A DNA stretch of 64,000 bases from Schlesneria sp. DSM 10557 (GTDB taxonomy: Bacteria; Planctomycetota; Planctomycetia; Planctomycetales; Planctomycetaceae). The notes below the pieces were generated by a model. The model was not told where the DNA came from, searched no databases, and saw only the letters and a program-made list of their open reading frames with translations. The translations under genes were made by a program, and so were the position numbers. The stretch is from NCBI RefSeq assembly GCF_041860085.1, contig NZ_CP124747.1, positions 5,084,001 through 5,148,000 of the forward strand, in the 5' to 3' direction. Positions 56,086 through 64,000 of this stretch are shown one piece after another; positions within the stretch are counted from its first letter, which is position 1, and each line of letters begins with the position of its first letter.

Positions 56086-57498
56086 GTGTTGACCACGGAA
56101 TTCGGAATAGTCTCGGCGGCGATGCCGCTCATCAACTCAGAAGTCGTTGTGACTTCCCTCAAACTTCCTCAAGTCGTCGAGTTGCCTAAAGTGCGCAAAG
56201 TACTGCTGACCACATTCGGGTCCTACGGTGATCTGCACCCCTATCTGGCGATGGCGAGAGCGCTCAAAAGCCGGGGTGACGAAGTATCGATCGCGACGCA
56301 TCCGGAGTACCGGGATCAGGTGGAGCGACTTGGGGTTCGATTCGTGCCGATGAAACCGGGGTTTGAGGAATTGGGGCCCGATGACGAGTGGGCGGCGAAA
56401 GCCAATCATTCGATTCATGGGTCGGAATTCATCATTCGCGTGCTGATCATGCCCTATCTGGAGGCCAGCTATGAGACGATTAAGTCGGAAGCGGCGACGC
56501 ATGACCTGATCATCAGTCATGTCCTTACCTTTGCCGCGCCGATCATGGCCGAAGAGTTGCGGATTCCCTGGATATCGACCGCGCTGCAGCCATCCATTTT
56601 CTTTTCTGCATACGATCCCCCCGCACTCGGTTTTCTGACGATTCTTCCTCGTCTCAAGTTTCTCGGTCCGCGTTTCATGCGCGGGTTGCTGGACCTGATG
56701 GCGAAAGCGACGATCCCCTGGCAGAAGCCGATCGGAGCCCTGCGCGCACGGATCGGGCTGCCAGCTTCGACCGTCAATATGCTGACGGAGGGGTTTTCGC
56801 CTTATGGCACACTGGCGTTGTTCCCTCGCTCGTTCGCCTCGGCAAAGCCGGACTGGCCCGGGAACGTGCATCACGTCGGGTTTCCTCTGTTTGATGAAGA
56901 GACGACCCGCGACATCTCCGAGGGGCTGAGACGATTTCTCGACGCGGGGGATGCTCCTGTCGTGTTCACGCTGGGGTCAGCGGTCGTGCGGATGCAGACA
57001 AACTATTATGAAGTGGCCTATCAGGCGGTGAAGAAGCTGGGGATGCGGGCTGTCCTGCTGGTCGGAAAAAATCCGCATCGCGTTCCCGCCGCAGCGATGT
57101 CGGATCCGAACGTACACGTTTCGGATTATGAACCTTTTTCAGGGTTGTTTCCTCGGGCAGAGATCGTCGTCCATCAGTGTGGAGTGGGGACGACCAGTCA
57201 GGCACTGGCCTCGGGACGTCCCCAGATTCTGGTTCCGTTTGCTCATGACCAGCCGGATAATGCCCGTCGGGTCGCCGAACTGGGGTGTGGTGTCGTGGTT
57301 TCTTCGCGTCGCCTGAGTGTGTCTCGACTCGTGGCGGCTCTCCGACGCCTGAAGGACTCACCCCGATTCGCGGAGCAAGCCCGGCAAGTCGTCGATCAAC
57401 TCGAGCTTCCCGACTTCAATCAGCGGCTTTTCGCCGCCGTCGACTCGATCCTTTCCGAACCGGTGGAGACATCGGCGGCGCACAAGGTCGATATTTAA
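56086..57498 (+). CDS. GT1-family glycosyltransferase, MGT/UGT type
   Basis: A 470-residue cytoplasmic glycosyltransferase with GT-B fold. The N-terminal domain begins KVLLTTFGSYGDLHPYLA. The C-terminal donor-binding domain has VVFTLGSAVV, then VHQCGVGTTSQALASGRPQ and LVPFAHDQPDNARRV, matching the plant-like UGT signature. The acceptor may be a lipid, sterol or small molecule. The start is GTG 56086 or ATG 56122, neither with a strong ribosome-binding site; the second gives 458 residues. Separate promoter; divergent from the sigma-54 regulator. Confidence 0.92.
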   Translation: MLTTEFGIVSAAMPLINSEVVVTSLKLPQVVELPKVRKVLLTTFGSYGDLHPYLAMARALKSRGDEVSIATHPEYRDQVERLGVRFVPMKPGFEELGPDDEWAAKANHSIHGSEFIIRVLIMPYLEASYETIKSEAATHDLIISHVLTFAAPIMAEELRIPWISTALQPSIFFSAYDPPALGFLTILPRLKFLGPRFMRGLLDLMAKATIPWQKPIGALRARIGLPASTVNMLTEGFSPYGTLALFPRSFASAKPDWPGNVHHVGFPLFDEETTRDISEGLRRFLDAGDAPVVFTLGSAVVRMQTNYYEVAYQAVKKLGMRAVLLVGKNPHRVPAAAMSDPNVHVSDYEPFSGLFPRAEIVVHQCGVGTTSQALASGRPQILVPFAHDQPDNARRVAELGCGVVVSSRRLSVSRLVAALRRLKDSPRFAEQARQVVDQLELPDFNQRLFAAVDSILSEPVETSAAHKVDI

Positions 57499-57735
57499 CG
57501 CGCTGGATACTCTGGGCAGCCGTTAGAACGGAAAAACTTTCTCCAGCTGCTGGAATGCACAAAACCTTAACCGCTAAAGTATCGCCGACATTCAACCTTG
57601 CCCAACATTTCGTCCTTCCCCGCTACGACGCCCGTTCGGGACACGGGTCCAGTCGGAACAGTCGGTGTGGAATCCCGTGTTGAAGCGATGAAAATCTGGC
57701 AACATAACCTCAGTCAATGAGATGAGTTTCCGAAT

Positions 57736-58722
57736 ATGCATATCCGAGATGGAATCCTGAGCCCTGAGGTGTGTCTTGTCACAGGCCTGCTGAGTCTTTC
57801 CGCAATCGGATTCAGCTTGCGTAAGCTCCGCTTCGATCTGGAGGATCGCGCTGTTCCGCTGACTGGCATGTTGGCGGCCGTGATCTTCGCCGGGCAGATG
57901 GTCAATTTCCCCTTGATTGGACTGCCCGTGTCGGGACACCTGCTGGGGGGAGTGCTGGCTTCGGTCATCCTGGGTCCCTGGGCGGGATGCCTGGCCATTT
58001 CGCTCGTGTTAATCGTACAGGCGGTATTGTTCAACGACGGCGGGTTGCTCTCGCTGGGGGCCAATATCCTGAATATGGGTGTGGTGGGAGCGTGGGGCGG
58101 GTATGCGATTTATGCCACGCTGCGTAAGTGGATGGGAAACCGTTCTGTCTCCGCTGTCCCTGCTGCTGTGATTGCGGCGTGGCTTTCTGTGCTGGCGGCG
58201 GCCACGCTGTTCTGTGTCGAGTTTGGCCTCTCAGCAGGTTCACGAGGCTTCAGTCTCCGCAGCATCTTAACCCTGATGGTTCTCTACCATGCGTTGATCG
58301 GGGTCGGAGAAGCCTTGATCACCGGGGGGATCGTTGGATTCGTGTTGTCGAGACGTCCCGATCTGGTCCCTTCGTCTCAGCCCGAAAGTCGCGCGGGGAA
58401 CGTGGGCGCTTTTGCCATCGCGGGATTCATGGCCGCTTTGGCCGTGGCGGCGTTTGTCGCTCCTTTCGCCTCGGAGAATCCTGACGGCCTGGACATGGTC
58501 GCGGAAACGACAGGGATGGACGTACTGAATGTTGAACGTGAGGCCCTTGTCCTGGATGACTATGCCATCCCCGGTCTCGAGGGGGCGGGATGGCCGATTC
58601 TGGCCACTTCGCTTGCCGGAGTTCTTGGGACCACGGCCGTCTTCGCGATTGCGGTGACCCTTGGAAAGGCGGCACGCTGGAACAGCCCTGCTCTGGCTGC
58701 GGATGGTGTTCATGGCAACTAG
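57736..58722 (+). CDS. cbiM: ECF-type Co/Ni transporter substrate-binding subunit CbiM with PDGLE tail
   Basis: A 328-residue membrane protein. The N-terminus MHIRDGILSP provides the metal-binding His2-type motif that defines CbiM/NikM. Seven or so helices cover residues 10-240 (GHLLGGVLASVILGPWAG, NILNMGVVGAWGGY). The C-terminal extension with ENPDGLD and a last membrane helix is a PDGLE domain, taking the place of a separate CbiN/NikN. The metal (cobalt or nickel) cannot be chosen. cbiQ overlaps its end by 11 nt. No B12 riboswitch was recognised upstream. Confidence 0.93.
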   Translation: MHIRDGILSPEVCLVTGLLSLSAIGFSLRKLRFDLEDRAVPLTGMLAAVIFAGQMVNFPLIGLPVSGHLLGGVLASVILGPWAGCLAISLVLIVQAVLFNDGGLLSLGANILNMGVVGAWGGYAIYATLRKWMGNRSVSAVPAAVIAAWLSVLAAATLFCVEFGLSAGSRGFSLRSILTLMVLYHALIGVGEALITGGIVGFVLSRRPDLVPSSQPESRAGNVGAFAIAGFMAALAVAAFVAPFASENPDGLDMVAETTGMDVLNVEREALVLDDYAIPGLEGAGWPILATSLAGVLGTTAVFAIAVTLGKAARWNSPALAADGVHGN

Positions 58723-59374
58723 TGGGGAAGCCATCAAATCAGTCAGCCCTTGTCATGCGTTGTCGCCGAATACCAAACTCGGCATGACCTTGGCGGTCAT
58801 CATCCTTTCGAGTCTGATTCCTGCTGAACACTGGCCCGCTCAGGGGCTGCTCATGGCTTTCGTCTTTGCAGGACTCAGTGTGGCGGGTATCGAACTCGGC
58901 TATCTGGCACGGCGCGTGGGGCTCTTCCTGCCCATGCTGCTGATCTTCGGTTTATCCATCCCGCTGGCGCAGATGGATCGGGAAGCGGCATGGGTCTGGA
59001 CGATCGGACTCTGGTTACGCTGTCTGATCTCATTTCTGGCAGGGTTGTGGCTGATTCACGTCCTTCCCTTTCCGGAACTGCTGATGACATTGCGGAACTG
59101 GAAGTGCCCGGCATTGCTCGTGGCGATGCTGGCCTTCATGTACCGTTACATTTTCATTCTCTGGGACGAAGTGAACCGGCTTCGCAATGCGCGGGATGCA
59201 CGCGATTTCGGTACGGCCTCACTGTGGATGAAATGGACAACGAATGCTCAGCTCATCGGACTGCTTCTGTTGCGTGCCATGGAGCGTGCCGAGCGAACTC
59301 ATCATGCCATGCTGGCCCGGGGTTGGGATGGTTCACCAAAATTCCTCGGTGATGATTCGAGAAAGGTAACATGA
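58712..59374 (+). CDS. cbiQ: ECF transporter T component CbiQ
   Basis: A 220-residue membrane protein from ATG 58712, overlapping the cbiM end by 11 nt. It has five or six hydrophobic helices, and the two Arg-rich coupling motifs appear as RLRNARDARDFG and ERAERTHHAMLARGW, which contact the ATPase. It joins the binding subunit to the ATPase. Its stop overlaps the cbiO start by 4 nt (ATGA), so translation is coupled. Confidence 0.93.
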   Translation: MATSGEAIKSVSPCHALSPNTKLGMTLAVIILSSLIPAEHWPAQGLLMAFVFAGLSVAGIELGYLARRVGLFLPMLLIFGLSIPLAQMDREAAWVWTIGLWLRCLISFLAGLWLIHVLPFPELLMTLRNWKCPALLVAMLAFMYRYIFILWDEVNRLRNARDARDFGTASLWMKWTTNAQLIGLLLLRAMERAERTHHAMLARGWDGSPKFLGDDSRKVT

Positions 59375-60135
59375 ACGCCGCACCCCCGATGAGAGCGATT
59401 GAACTTCGCAAGCTCTCGTTTCGATACCCGAACGGCCGCGTGGCGCTGGAAGATCTTTCCTGTTGTGTGGATCAGGGGGAACGAATTGCCGTGGTCGGTC
59501 CCAGTGGTGCCGGCAAGTCAACCTTGCTGATGCATCTGAACGGGTTGTTACCCAGTCCTGCAATGACACAGGAAGCCCAGGCACAGGTCTTTATCGAGTC
59601 GATCCCGGTCATCAAAGGCCGTCTCCCCGAAGTGAGACGGAAGGTTGGCTTTCTTTTCCAGGATCCCGACGATCAGTTGTTCTGCCCCACCGTCCGGGAA
59701 GATGTGGCGTTCGGCCCGCTCAACCTGGGACTGGCTCAAGCCGAAGTCATGCTTCGCGTGAACCGCAGTCTGGCAGCGGTCAGCCTTCCCGAGCACGGTG
59801 CACGAAATCCGTCACAACTCAGCACGGGCGAACGCAAACGCGTTTGTCTGGCAGGTGTGCTGGCCTGTGAACCGTCGATGCTGGTCCTTGATGAGCCGAC
59901 GAGCAATCTGGATCCGCGAGCTCGCCGCCAACTGCTCGAGATCCTGCGCAGCTTTAAAGGGACGCAGATCATTGCCACCCACGATCTGGACTTTGCTCTG
60001 GATCTGTGTCAGCGCGCGTTCGTGCTGGATGGTGGTAAGATCCAGGCAGACGGACCTGTTGAGCAGGTCCTTGCCAATCCCGTGCAGATGGAACGCCACG
60101 GTCTCGAGGTTCCCTGGCGATTGCGTCGCGGTTAA
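59371..60135 (+). CDS. cbiO: ECF transporter ATPase CbiO
   Basis: A 254-residue ATP-binding subunit. Walker A is GPSGAGKST, the Q-loop FLFQDPDDQLF is typical of ECF ATPases, the signature is LSTGERKRVCLAG, Walker B is MLVLDEPTSNLD, and the H-loop is ATHDLD. It powers metal uptake with CbiM and CbiQ. Its TAA stop at 60133-60135 overlaps the opposite-strand TAA of glgC within TTAA, so the two genes abut with no room for a terminator. Confidence 0.95.
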   Translation: MNAAPPMRAIELRKLSFRYPNGRVALEDLSCCVDQGERIAVVGPSGAGKSTLLMHLNGLLPSPAMTQEAQAQVFIESIPVIKGRLPEVRRKVGFLFQDPDDQLFCPTVREDVAFGPLNLGLAQAEVMLRVNRSLAAVSLPEHGARNPSQLSTGERKRVCLAGVLACEPSMLVLDEPTSNLDPRARRQLLEILRSFKGTQIIATHDLDFALDLCQRAFVLDGGKIQADGPVEQVLANPVQMERHGLEVPWRLRRG

Positions 60136-61352
60136 TCCGCCTTCCCGATGACGACAATTCCTGAATCGGTCACGGTGTAGCCCGCCGCACGGTCCTGGGC
60201 CAAGTCGTAACCGACCGTCGTTCCTTCCGGCAGTTGGACCCGTTTGTCGATGATGGCTCGTCGGATCTTGCAGTTCCGACCGATCTCAACTCCGTCGAAG
60301 AGAATCGAGTCTTCGACCGTCGCCCAACTGTTCACGCGTACGTTGTAGCCGAGCACAGAACGCCGGACGGTCCCGCCAGAGAGGATCGAGCCCGAGCAGA
60401 CCATACTGTCGAGCGCATGGCCCGTTCTCGGGTTGGCTCCGGCTGTTTGAGCGAAGACAAACTTGGGAGGGGGCTCCTGAGGCATGTAAGTTTTGAGCGG
60501 CCAGGACCGGTCGTACAAGTTAAGTTCCGGTTCAACGGCGACCAGATCCATATTCGCGGCGTAATACGCGTCAAGCGTTCCGACATCGCGCCAGTAAAGG
60601 CTGCGCCCCGTGTTCTTGTCGTGGAACGGAAATGCTCGCACCAGCTTTGACTGGATCAGTGTGGGGATAATGTCTTTGCCGAAGTCGTGAGAACTGCGGG
60701 GATCAGTCGCATCACGACACAACTGGTCGAACAGGAAGTTCGTGTTGAAGACATAGATCCCCATCGAAGCCATGCAGCGTTTGGGGTCACCTGGCAGCGG
60801 TTTTGGCTGTGCTGGCTTTTCCTCAAAGCTGATGATCTTGCGGGAATGATCAATTTCCATCACCCCGAATTCCCGTCCCTCTTCGAGGGTGCACGGAATG
60901 CAGCCGATGGTCAGAGCGGCTTTAGATTCAATGTGATCCTTCAGCAGGTCCGCATAATCCATCTTGTAGATGTGGTCACCCGACAGGATGACGATGTAAT
61001 CAGAACCCGCCTGTTCGATGGAATAGATGTTCTGGTAGACGGCGTCGGCCGTTCCCTGATACCAGTTCGAATCAACGCGCTGCTGGGGAGGCAGCACGTC
61101 GATGTACTCGTTCAGTTCGCGGCAAAGAAATCTCCAGCCCAGATTCAGATGCCGGTCGAGACTGGCGGACTTGAACTGCGTCATCACCAGGATTTTTCGC
61201 AGCCCACTGTTGATGCAATTGGAGAGAGCGAAGTCGATGATCCGATAAGCCCCACCGAACGGGACCGCAGGTTTAGCGCGGTCGCGTGTCAGTGGTTCCA
61301 GTCGTGTCCCCTTGCCTCCTGCCAGGATCAATGCCAGCACTCGTTGCATCAT
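60132..61352 (-). CDS. glgC: Glucose-1-phosphate adenylyltransferase
   Basis: Makes ADP-glucose for glycogen synthesis. The protein is 406 residues. The nucleotide motif is LILAGGKGTRLEPLT, with the substrate loop PAVPFGGAYRIIDFALSN, WYQGTADAVYQN and SGDHIYKMDY following. The C-terminal left-handed beta helix carries repeated I/V-x-NG hexads (SILFDGVEIGRNC). The start is ATG 61352 or the adjacent ATG at 61349. It begins 11 bp after the ceramidase-like gene, so the two are probably co-transcribed, an unusual partner. Confidence 0.97.
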   Translation of the reverse strand: MMQRVLALILAGGKGTRLEPLTRDRAKPAVPFGGAYRIIDFALSNCINSGLRKILVMTQFKSASLDRHLNLGWRFLCRELNEYIDVLPPQQRVDSNWYQGTADAVYQNIYSIEQAGSDYIVILSGDHIYKMDYADLLKDHIESKAALTIGCIPCTLEEGREFGVMEIDHSRKIISFEEKPAQPKPLPGDPKRCMASMGIYVFNTNFLFDQLCRDATDPRSSHDFGKDIIPTLIQSKLVRAFPFHDKNTGRSLYWRDVGTLDAYYAANMDLVAVEPELNLYDRSWPLKTYMPQEPPPKFVFAQTAGANPRTGHALDSMVCSGSILSGGTVRRSVLGYNVRVNSWATVEDSILFDGVEIGRNCKIRRAIIDKRVQLPEGTTVGYDLAQDRAAGYTVTDSGIVVIGKAD

Positions 61353-61363
61353 CGTCTATCCAA

Positions 61364-62833
61364 TCACTTATTCAGTTCTGACAACAGTTCGAGAGCGGTC
61401 GCCCGAATCTTGGGTTCCGAGTCCTCAGCGAGGTAGCTGGATCGGGCGCGCCATGTTTCGTAACCCCCTAACAGGAATTGCCCGGGCGGTGGCAGATAAC
61501 CGTTGTAGCCGTTCGCCAGTTCGATTGTGAACGTCTGATTGAACGGGCTTTCCTTCTTGATGGCAAGTCCTGTTTCAGTGAACGTTTCGCAAGGCGAAGT
61601 CGCAATTCCCAGGGAGCCGATCCGGATTGCCTGAACCTTCACCTTTACCGTCGCAGGATACTCAGACAGCAACACGGTCTCGCGAGCATAGATCGAGGGC
61701 ATGTCACCCAGCGGCCGGGTTTTAATGGAATCAAGTTTCATTTTTGCCTGATCAATGTCCTGTTCGCTGGGCTTGCGGACACCCAGTTCCAGTTCCTTTT
61801 CGCGACAGGCCAGCGGGACATAGTCCTGGTACTGAATCTGATTGCAGACCCGCACGGCGTCCTGAGCCAGCAGTTCGGCGACAAACTGAATCTGCTCGTA
61901 GGGGGCGCGTGCAGGAATCGACTTCTGACTGAAGTCAACGTTGTTGACGTCGCCGCTTGTCCCGTTGGACATGATGCCGACGAATGCCGGTTCTACGGTC
62001 GAGGCGTTCAAGTGTCGTTTGATCCGCTGAGCAAACTCGCCGTAGTAGTCGGCAGAAGCCAGCCCCCCTTCGACGCCCCCGACGTAATGGAGCGAGTAGT
62101 TCGCCAGCAGCGCGATCGGGCGTCCGCTGCGGGACTGGATCGACAGGATGCTCAGTTGCGGGTCGATCAGGCCGATCGATGCCGTCACCTTGGGGTTGCC
62201 GAGACCGGGGTTCATGAGCGCCCGGTCTGAGGTTCCGTTGAATGGGTTGACGACGGTTTCCCCTTCTTTCAGCAACCATCGGCGATTGAACAACTGCGAT
62301 GGTTCGTCGATTGCCCCCCAGCCGATTCGAGCCGGCTCCAACTGGCTCTGGGCCTGTTCGATTCCCTTCGCAATCTTCTCAACGAGAAATTCCACATAGT
62401 CGGCATCCGGCTCACTCTGGAACACCCCGGTGACGGTGGGGCATGAGTGGGCGTGTGTGGCCGAAATCAGGATGTTGGACGTCGGGATGCCCGTCTTCTT
62501 CGAAGCGAGCACTTTTGCCCGGTCCATCAGGTCGCGCGGAATCATGCAACTGTCGCAGACGACAATCGCCAGCGAAGTTCTGTCGTCACTGGCGGGGTTC
62601 TTGGAGTTCAGCACGATGCAGCGAGCGTGAAGTGGATCATGCACACCCTTGGCCTGTTGGTCCGACATTCCTCCATTCAGCGAGATCGGAAACTTCTGAG
62701 GAGAGATATCCTGTGCGTAAGCACCTGCCAGGAATGTCGCTGACGTATCGGCGGCCTGACTCGGTGAAGAGCCCAGCAATCCCAGACAAAGAATAGCGGT
62801 ACACCAGACTTGCACCCGTCCAACACGATTCAT
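61364..62833 (-). CDS. Exported neutral-ceramidase-like protein
   Basis: ATG 62833, with AAAGG 8 nt upstream, gives 489 residues; the longer frame is rejected. The signal peptide is MNRVGRVQVWCTAILCLGLL, ending near SQAAD. The mature part resembles the neutral/alkaline non-lysosomal ceramidase N-terminal domain, with DISPQKFP early, HARCIVL, and a metal-binding SATHAHSCPTV segment, then GLIDPQLSILSIQ and SNGTSGDVNNVDF. Many planctomycete members are annotated only as hypothetical. The ester or amide bond cleaved is unknown. It is followed by glgC after 11 bp. Confidence 0.85.
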   Translation of the reverse strand: MNRVGRVQVWCTAILCLGLLGSSPSQAADTSATFLAGAYAQDISPQKFPISLNGGMSDQQAKGVHDPLHARCIVLNSKNPASDDRTSLAIVVCDSCMIPRDLMDRAKVLASKKTGIPTSNILISATHAHSCPTVTGVFQSEPDADYVEFLVEKIAKGIEQAQSQLEPARIGWGAIDEPSQLFNRRWLLKEGETVVNPFNGTSDRALMNPGLGNPKVTASIGLIDPQLSILSIQSRSGRPIALLANYSLHYVGGVEGGLASADYYGEFAQRIKRHLNASTVEPAFVGIMSNGTSGDVNNVDFSQKSIPARAPYEQIQFVAELLAQDAVRVCNQIQYQDYVPLACREKELELGVRKPSEQDIDQAKMKLDSIKTRPLGDMPSIYARETVLLSEYPATVKVKVQAIRIGSLGIATSPCETFTETGLAIKKESPFNQTFTIELANGYNGYLPPPGQFLLGGYETWRARSSYLAEDSEPKIRATALELLSELNK

Positions 62834-63027
62834 CGTTCTGACCTTTCCTGACTCAGTGTGAGTCCATTTCATGACACGCCTATCCGGGCACAGCATGGCT
62901 GATGCCGGGTGTCAGGGCAACCTAGTCTCCTGTCTGCCAAACGGCAAGACCGGCGGCTTTGAGGGGGCAGGCTGCAGTGCGAAAAGAGTCTTGACGGTCG
63001 ACAGAATTTGGCGCGGGTCGCAATCGG

Positions 63028-64000
63028 CTATTTCCAGTATGAACGGTCCAGCGTGCGGTAGTTGATCGCTTCGCTGAGGTGTGACGCGGTGATGCGTTCG
63101 CTCGCTTCCAGGTCGGCAATCGTGCGGCTGATCCTCAGAATCTTGTCGTGAGCCCGAGCCGAAAGACCCATCTCTTCCATTGCGCTTTTGAGCAGGGATT
63201 CTGCGTCAGATTCAAGTTTACAGAACTGGCGGATCTGCTGAGGCGGCATGCGACCGTTCAATCGAAGCGATCCCTTTCCAAAGCGGCGCTGCTGGATTTC
63301 TCTGGCCGCGACGACCTGGGACTTCATGGATTCACTGTTGGTCCCCGCCGTCTGGTTCGACAGTTCGCGAAACGGAACGGGCGGAACCTCGATATGGATG
63401 TCGAGTCGATCGAGTAAGGGGCCGCTGATACGGCTCATGTACCGCTCGATCACCATCGGATTGCACTGGCACTGGCGTCGGGGGTCACCGAAATAGCCAC
63501 ACGGGCAGGGATTCATGGCAGCCACCAGCATCAGGTTGGCGGGAAATGTCAGGCTGCCCATCGCGCGACTGATCGTGACTCGACCATCTTCCAGCGGTTG
63601 CCGCAGGACTTCCAGCGTGCGTCGATTGAACTCGGGGAGCTCGTCGAGAAACAACATTCCGTTATGAGCCAGGCTGATCTCGCCCGGTGTCGGGATGCTC
63701 CCACCCCCGACGAGTCCTGCTTCGCTGATGGTGTGGTGCGGTGAACGGAACGGACGCTGCAGCATAAGGGCCTGTCCCGGCTGCAGCCGTCCAACGGCAC
63801 TGTAGATTCGCGTCGTCTCGAGACTTTCTGCGGGGGCGAGTTCGGGGAGGATGGTTCCCAACCGCGACGCCAGCAGCGTCTTACCGGTGCCGGGGCTTCC
63901 CAGCATCAGCAGATGGTGGGCTCCTGCGGCGGCGACTGTGACGGCTCGCTTGGCTGATTCCTGGCCGCGCACATCCGAGTAATCAACGCCGTATTGCCCG
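63028..64000 (-). CDS. comM: YifB/ComM-type Mg-chelatase-like AAA+ protein, N-terminus cut by window edge
   Basis: The last ~323 codons of an AAA+ ATPase whose start is beyond base 64000; about 180 residues are missing. Visible are YGVDYSDVRGQESAKRA, Walker A GSPGTGKT, Walker B MLFLDELPEF, a four-cysteine-rich region (CPCGYFGDPRRQCQC), and the C-terminal Mg_chelatase-type domain near LSARAHDKILRISRTIADLE. ComM is a helicase that aids integration of foreign DNA during natural transformation in studied species. Its stop is at 63028, 195 bp from the ceramidase-like start. Confidence 0.96.
   Translation of the reverse strand, partial: GQYGVDYSDVRGQESAKRAVTVAAAGAHHLLMLGSPGTGKTLLASRLGTILPELAPAESLETTRIYSAVGRLQPGQALMLQRPFRSPHHTISEAGLVGGGSIPTPGEISLAHNGMLFLDELPEFNRRTLEVLRQPLEDGRVTISRAMGSLTFPANLMLVAAMNPCPCGYFGDPRRQCQCNPMVIERYMSRISGPLLDRLDIHIEVPPVPFRELSNQTAGTNSESMKSQVVAAREIQQRRFGKGSLRLNGRMPPQQIRQFCKLESDAESLLKSAMEEMGLSARAHDKILRISRTIADLEASERITASHLSEAINYRTLDRSYWK

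Noticed and set aside
57499-57735. Cobalamin riboswitch upstream of cbiM
   Set aside because: No B12-box-like sequence or consistent stems could be recognised by eye; a covariance search would settle it.

Overview
The window reads as bacterial chromosome from a member of the Planctomycetota (Planctomycetales, Schlesneria/Gimesia-like). The evidence is a gene with the planctomycete cytochrome-C plus DUF1592/1588/1587/1585/1595 architecture followed by a DUF1552 gene, a Tat-exported Gfo/Idh/MocA oxidoreductase, a Ser/Thr kinase with the N-terminal region and large C-terminal extension common in this phylum, menaquinone synthesis by the futalosine route (mqnE), and moderately high GC. Genus assignment is inference. 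Genes are mostly single or in short operons. One tRNA gene (Gly-GCC) is present; no rRNA or CRISPR array is visible.

Layout. 1-2.3 kb: lysine/aspartate-family genes lysA (cut by the left edge) and asd. 2.6-11.1 kb: ABC exporter, M50 protease with CBS domains, Gfo/Idh oxidoreductase, SDR, secreted beta-helix protein, PIG-L deacetylase and a truncated gene remnant. 11.4-16.2 kb: dnaK and clpB, each closed by a strong hairpin. 16.4-20.6 kb: a MarR regulator with a palindrome over its likely promoter, then a DUF1398-type gene split by a complete IS66-family element (17509-20347) with 18-bp perfect terminal inverted repeats and an 8-bp target duplication. Removing the element and one repeat copy restores a 134-codon reading frame.

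20.6-27.8 kb, minus strand: a signalling cluster of carbonic anhydrase, then an MscS-type channel with a cyclic-nucleotide-binding domain, an FHA-like/GAF/class III nucleotide cyclase, and a membrane-anchored Ser/Thr kinase. The last three are spaced 18 and 57 bp and probably form one operon. The obvious hypothesis is a self-contained phospho-signal to cyclic-nucleotide to channel circuit. This is the most interesting system in the window.

27.9-42.1 kb: truA, an esterase-SGNH fusion, a HAD-like protein lacking its nucleophile, two tetrapyrrole pairs (hemX-like/hemA and hemE/hemG) flanking a lipoprotein/membrane-protein pair, a DCC protein, cmk, a VOC protein, tRNA-Gly and tig. 42.4-53.3 kb: the DUF1592/DUF1552 pair, a PLP-transferase-like protein, VOC and membrane proteins, mqnE, dgkA, and a TelA-like coiled-coil protein. 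53.5-64 kb: ispD, an orphan NtrC-type regulator, a GT1 glycosyltransferase, an ECF-type Co/Ni transporter (cbiM-cbiQ-cbiO), glgC downstream of a ceramidase-like gene, and comM/yifB cut by the right edge.

All family calls come from reading motifs by eye; no database search was run.
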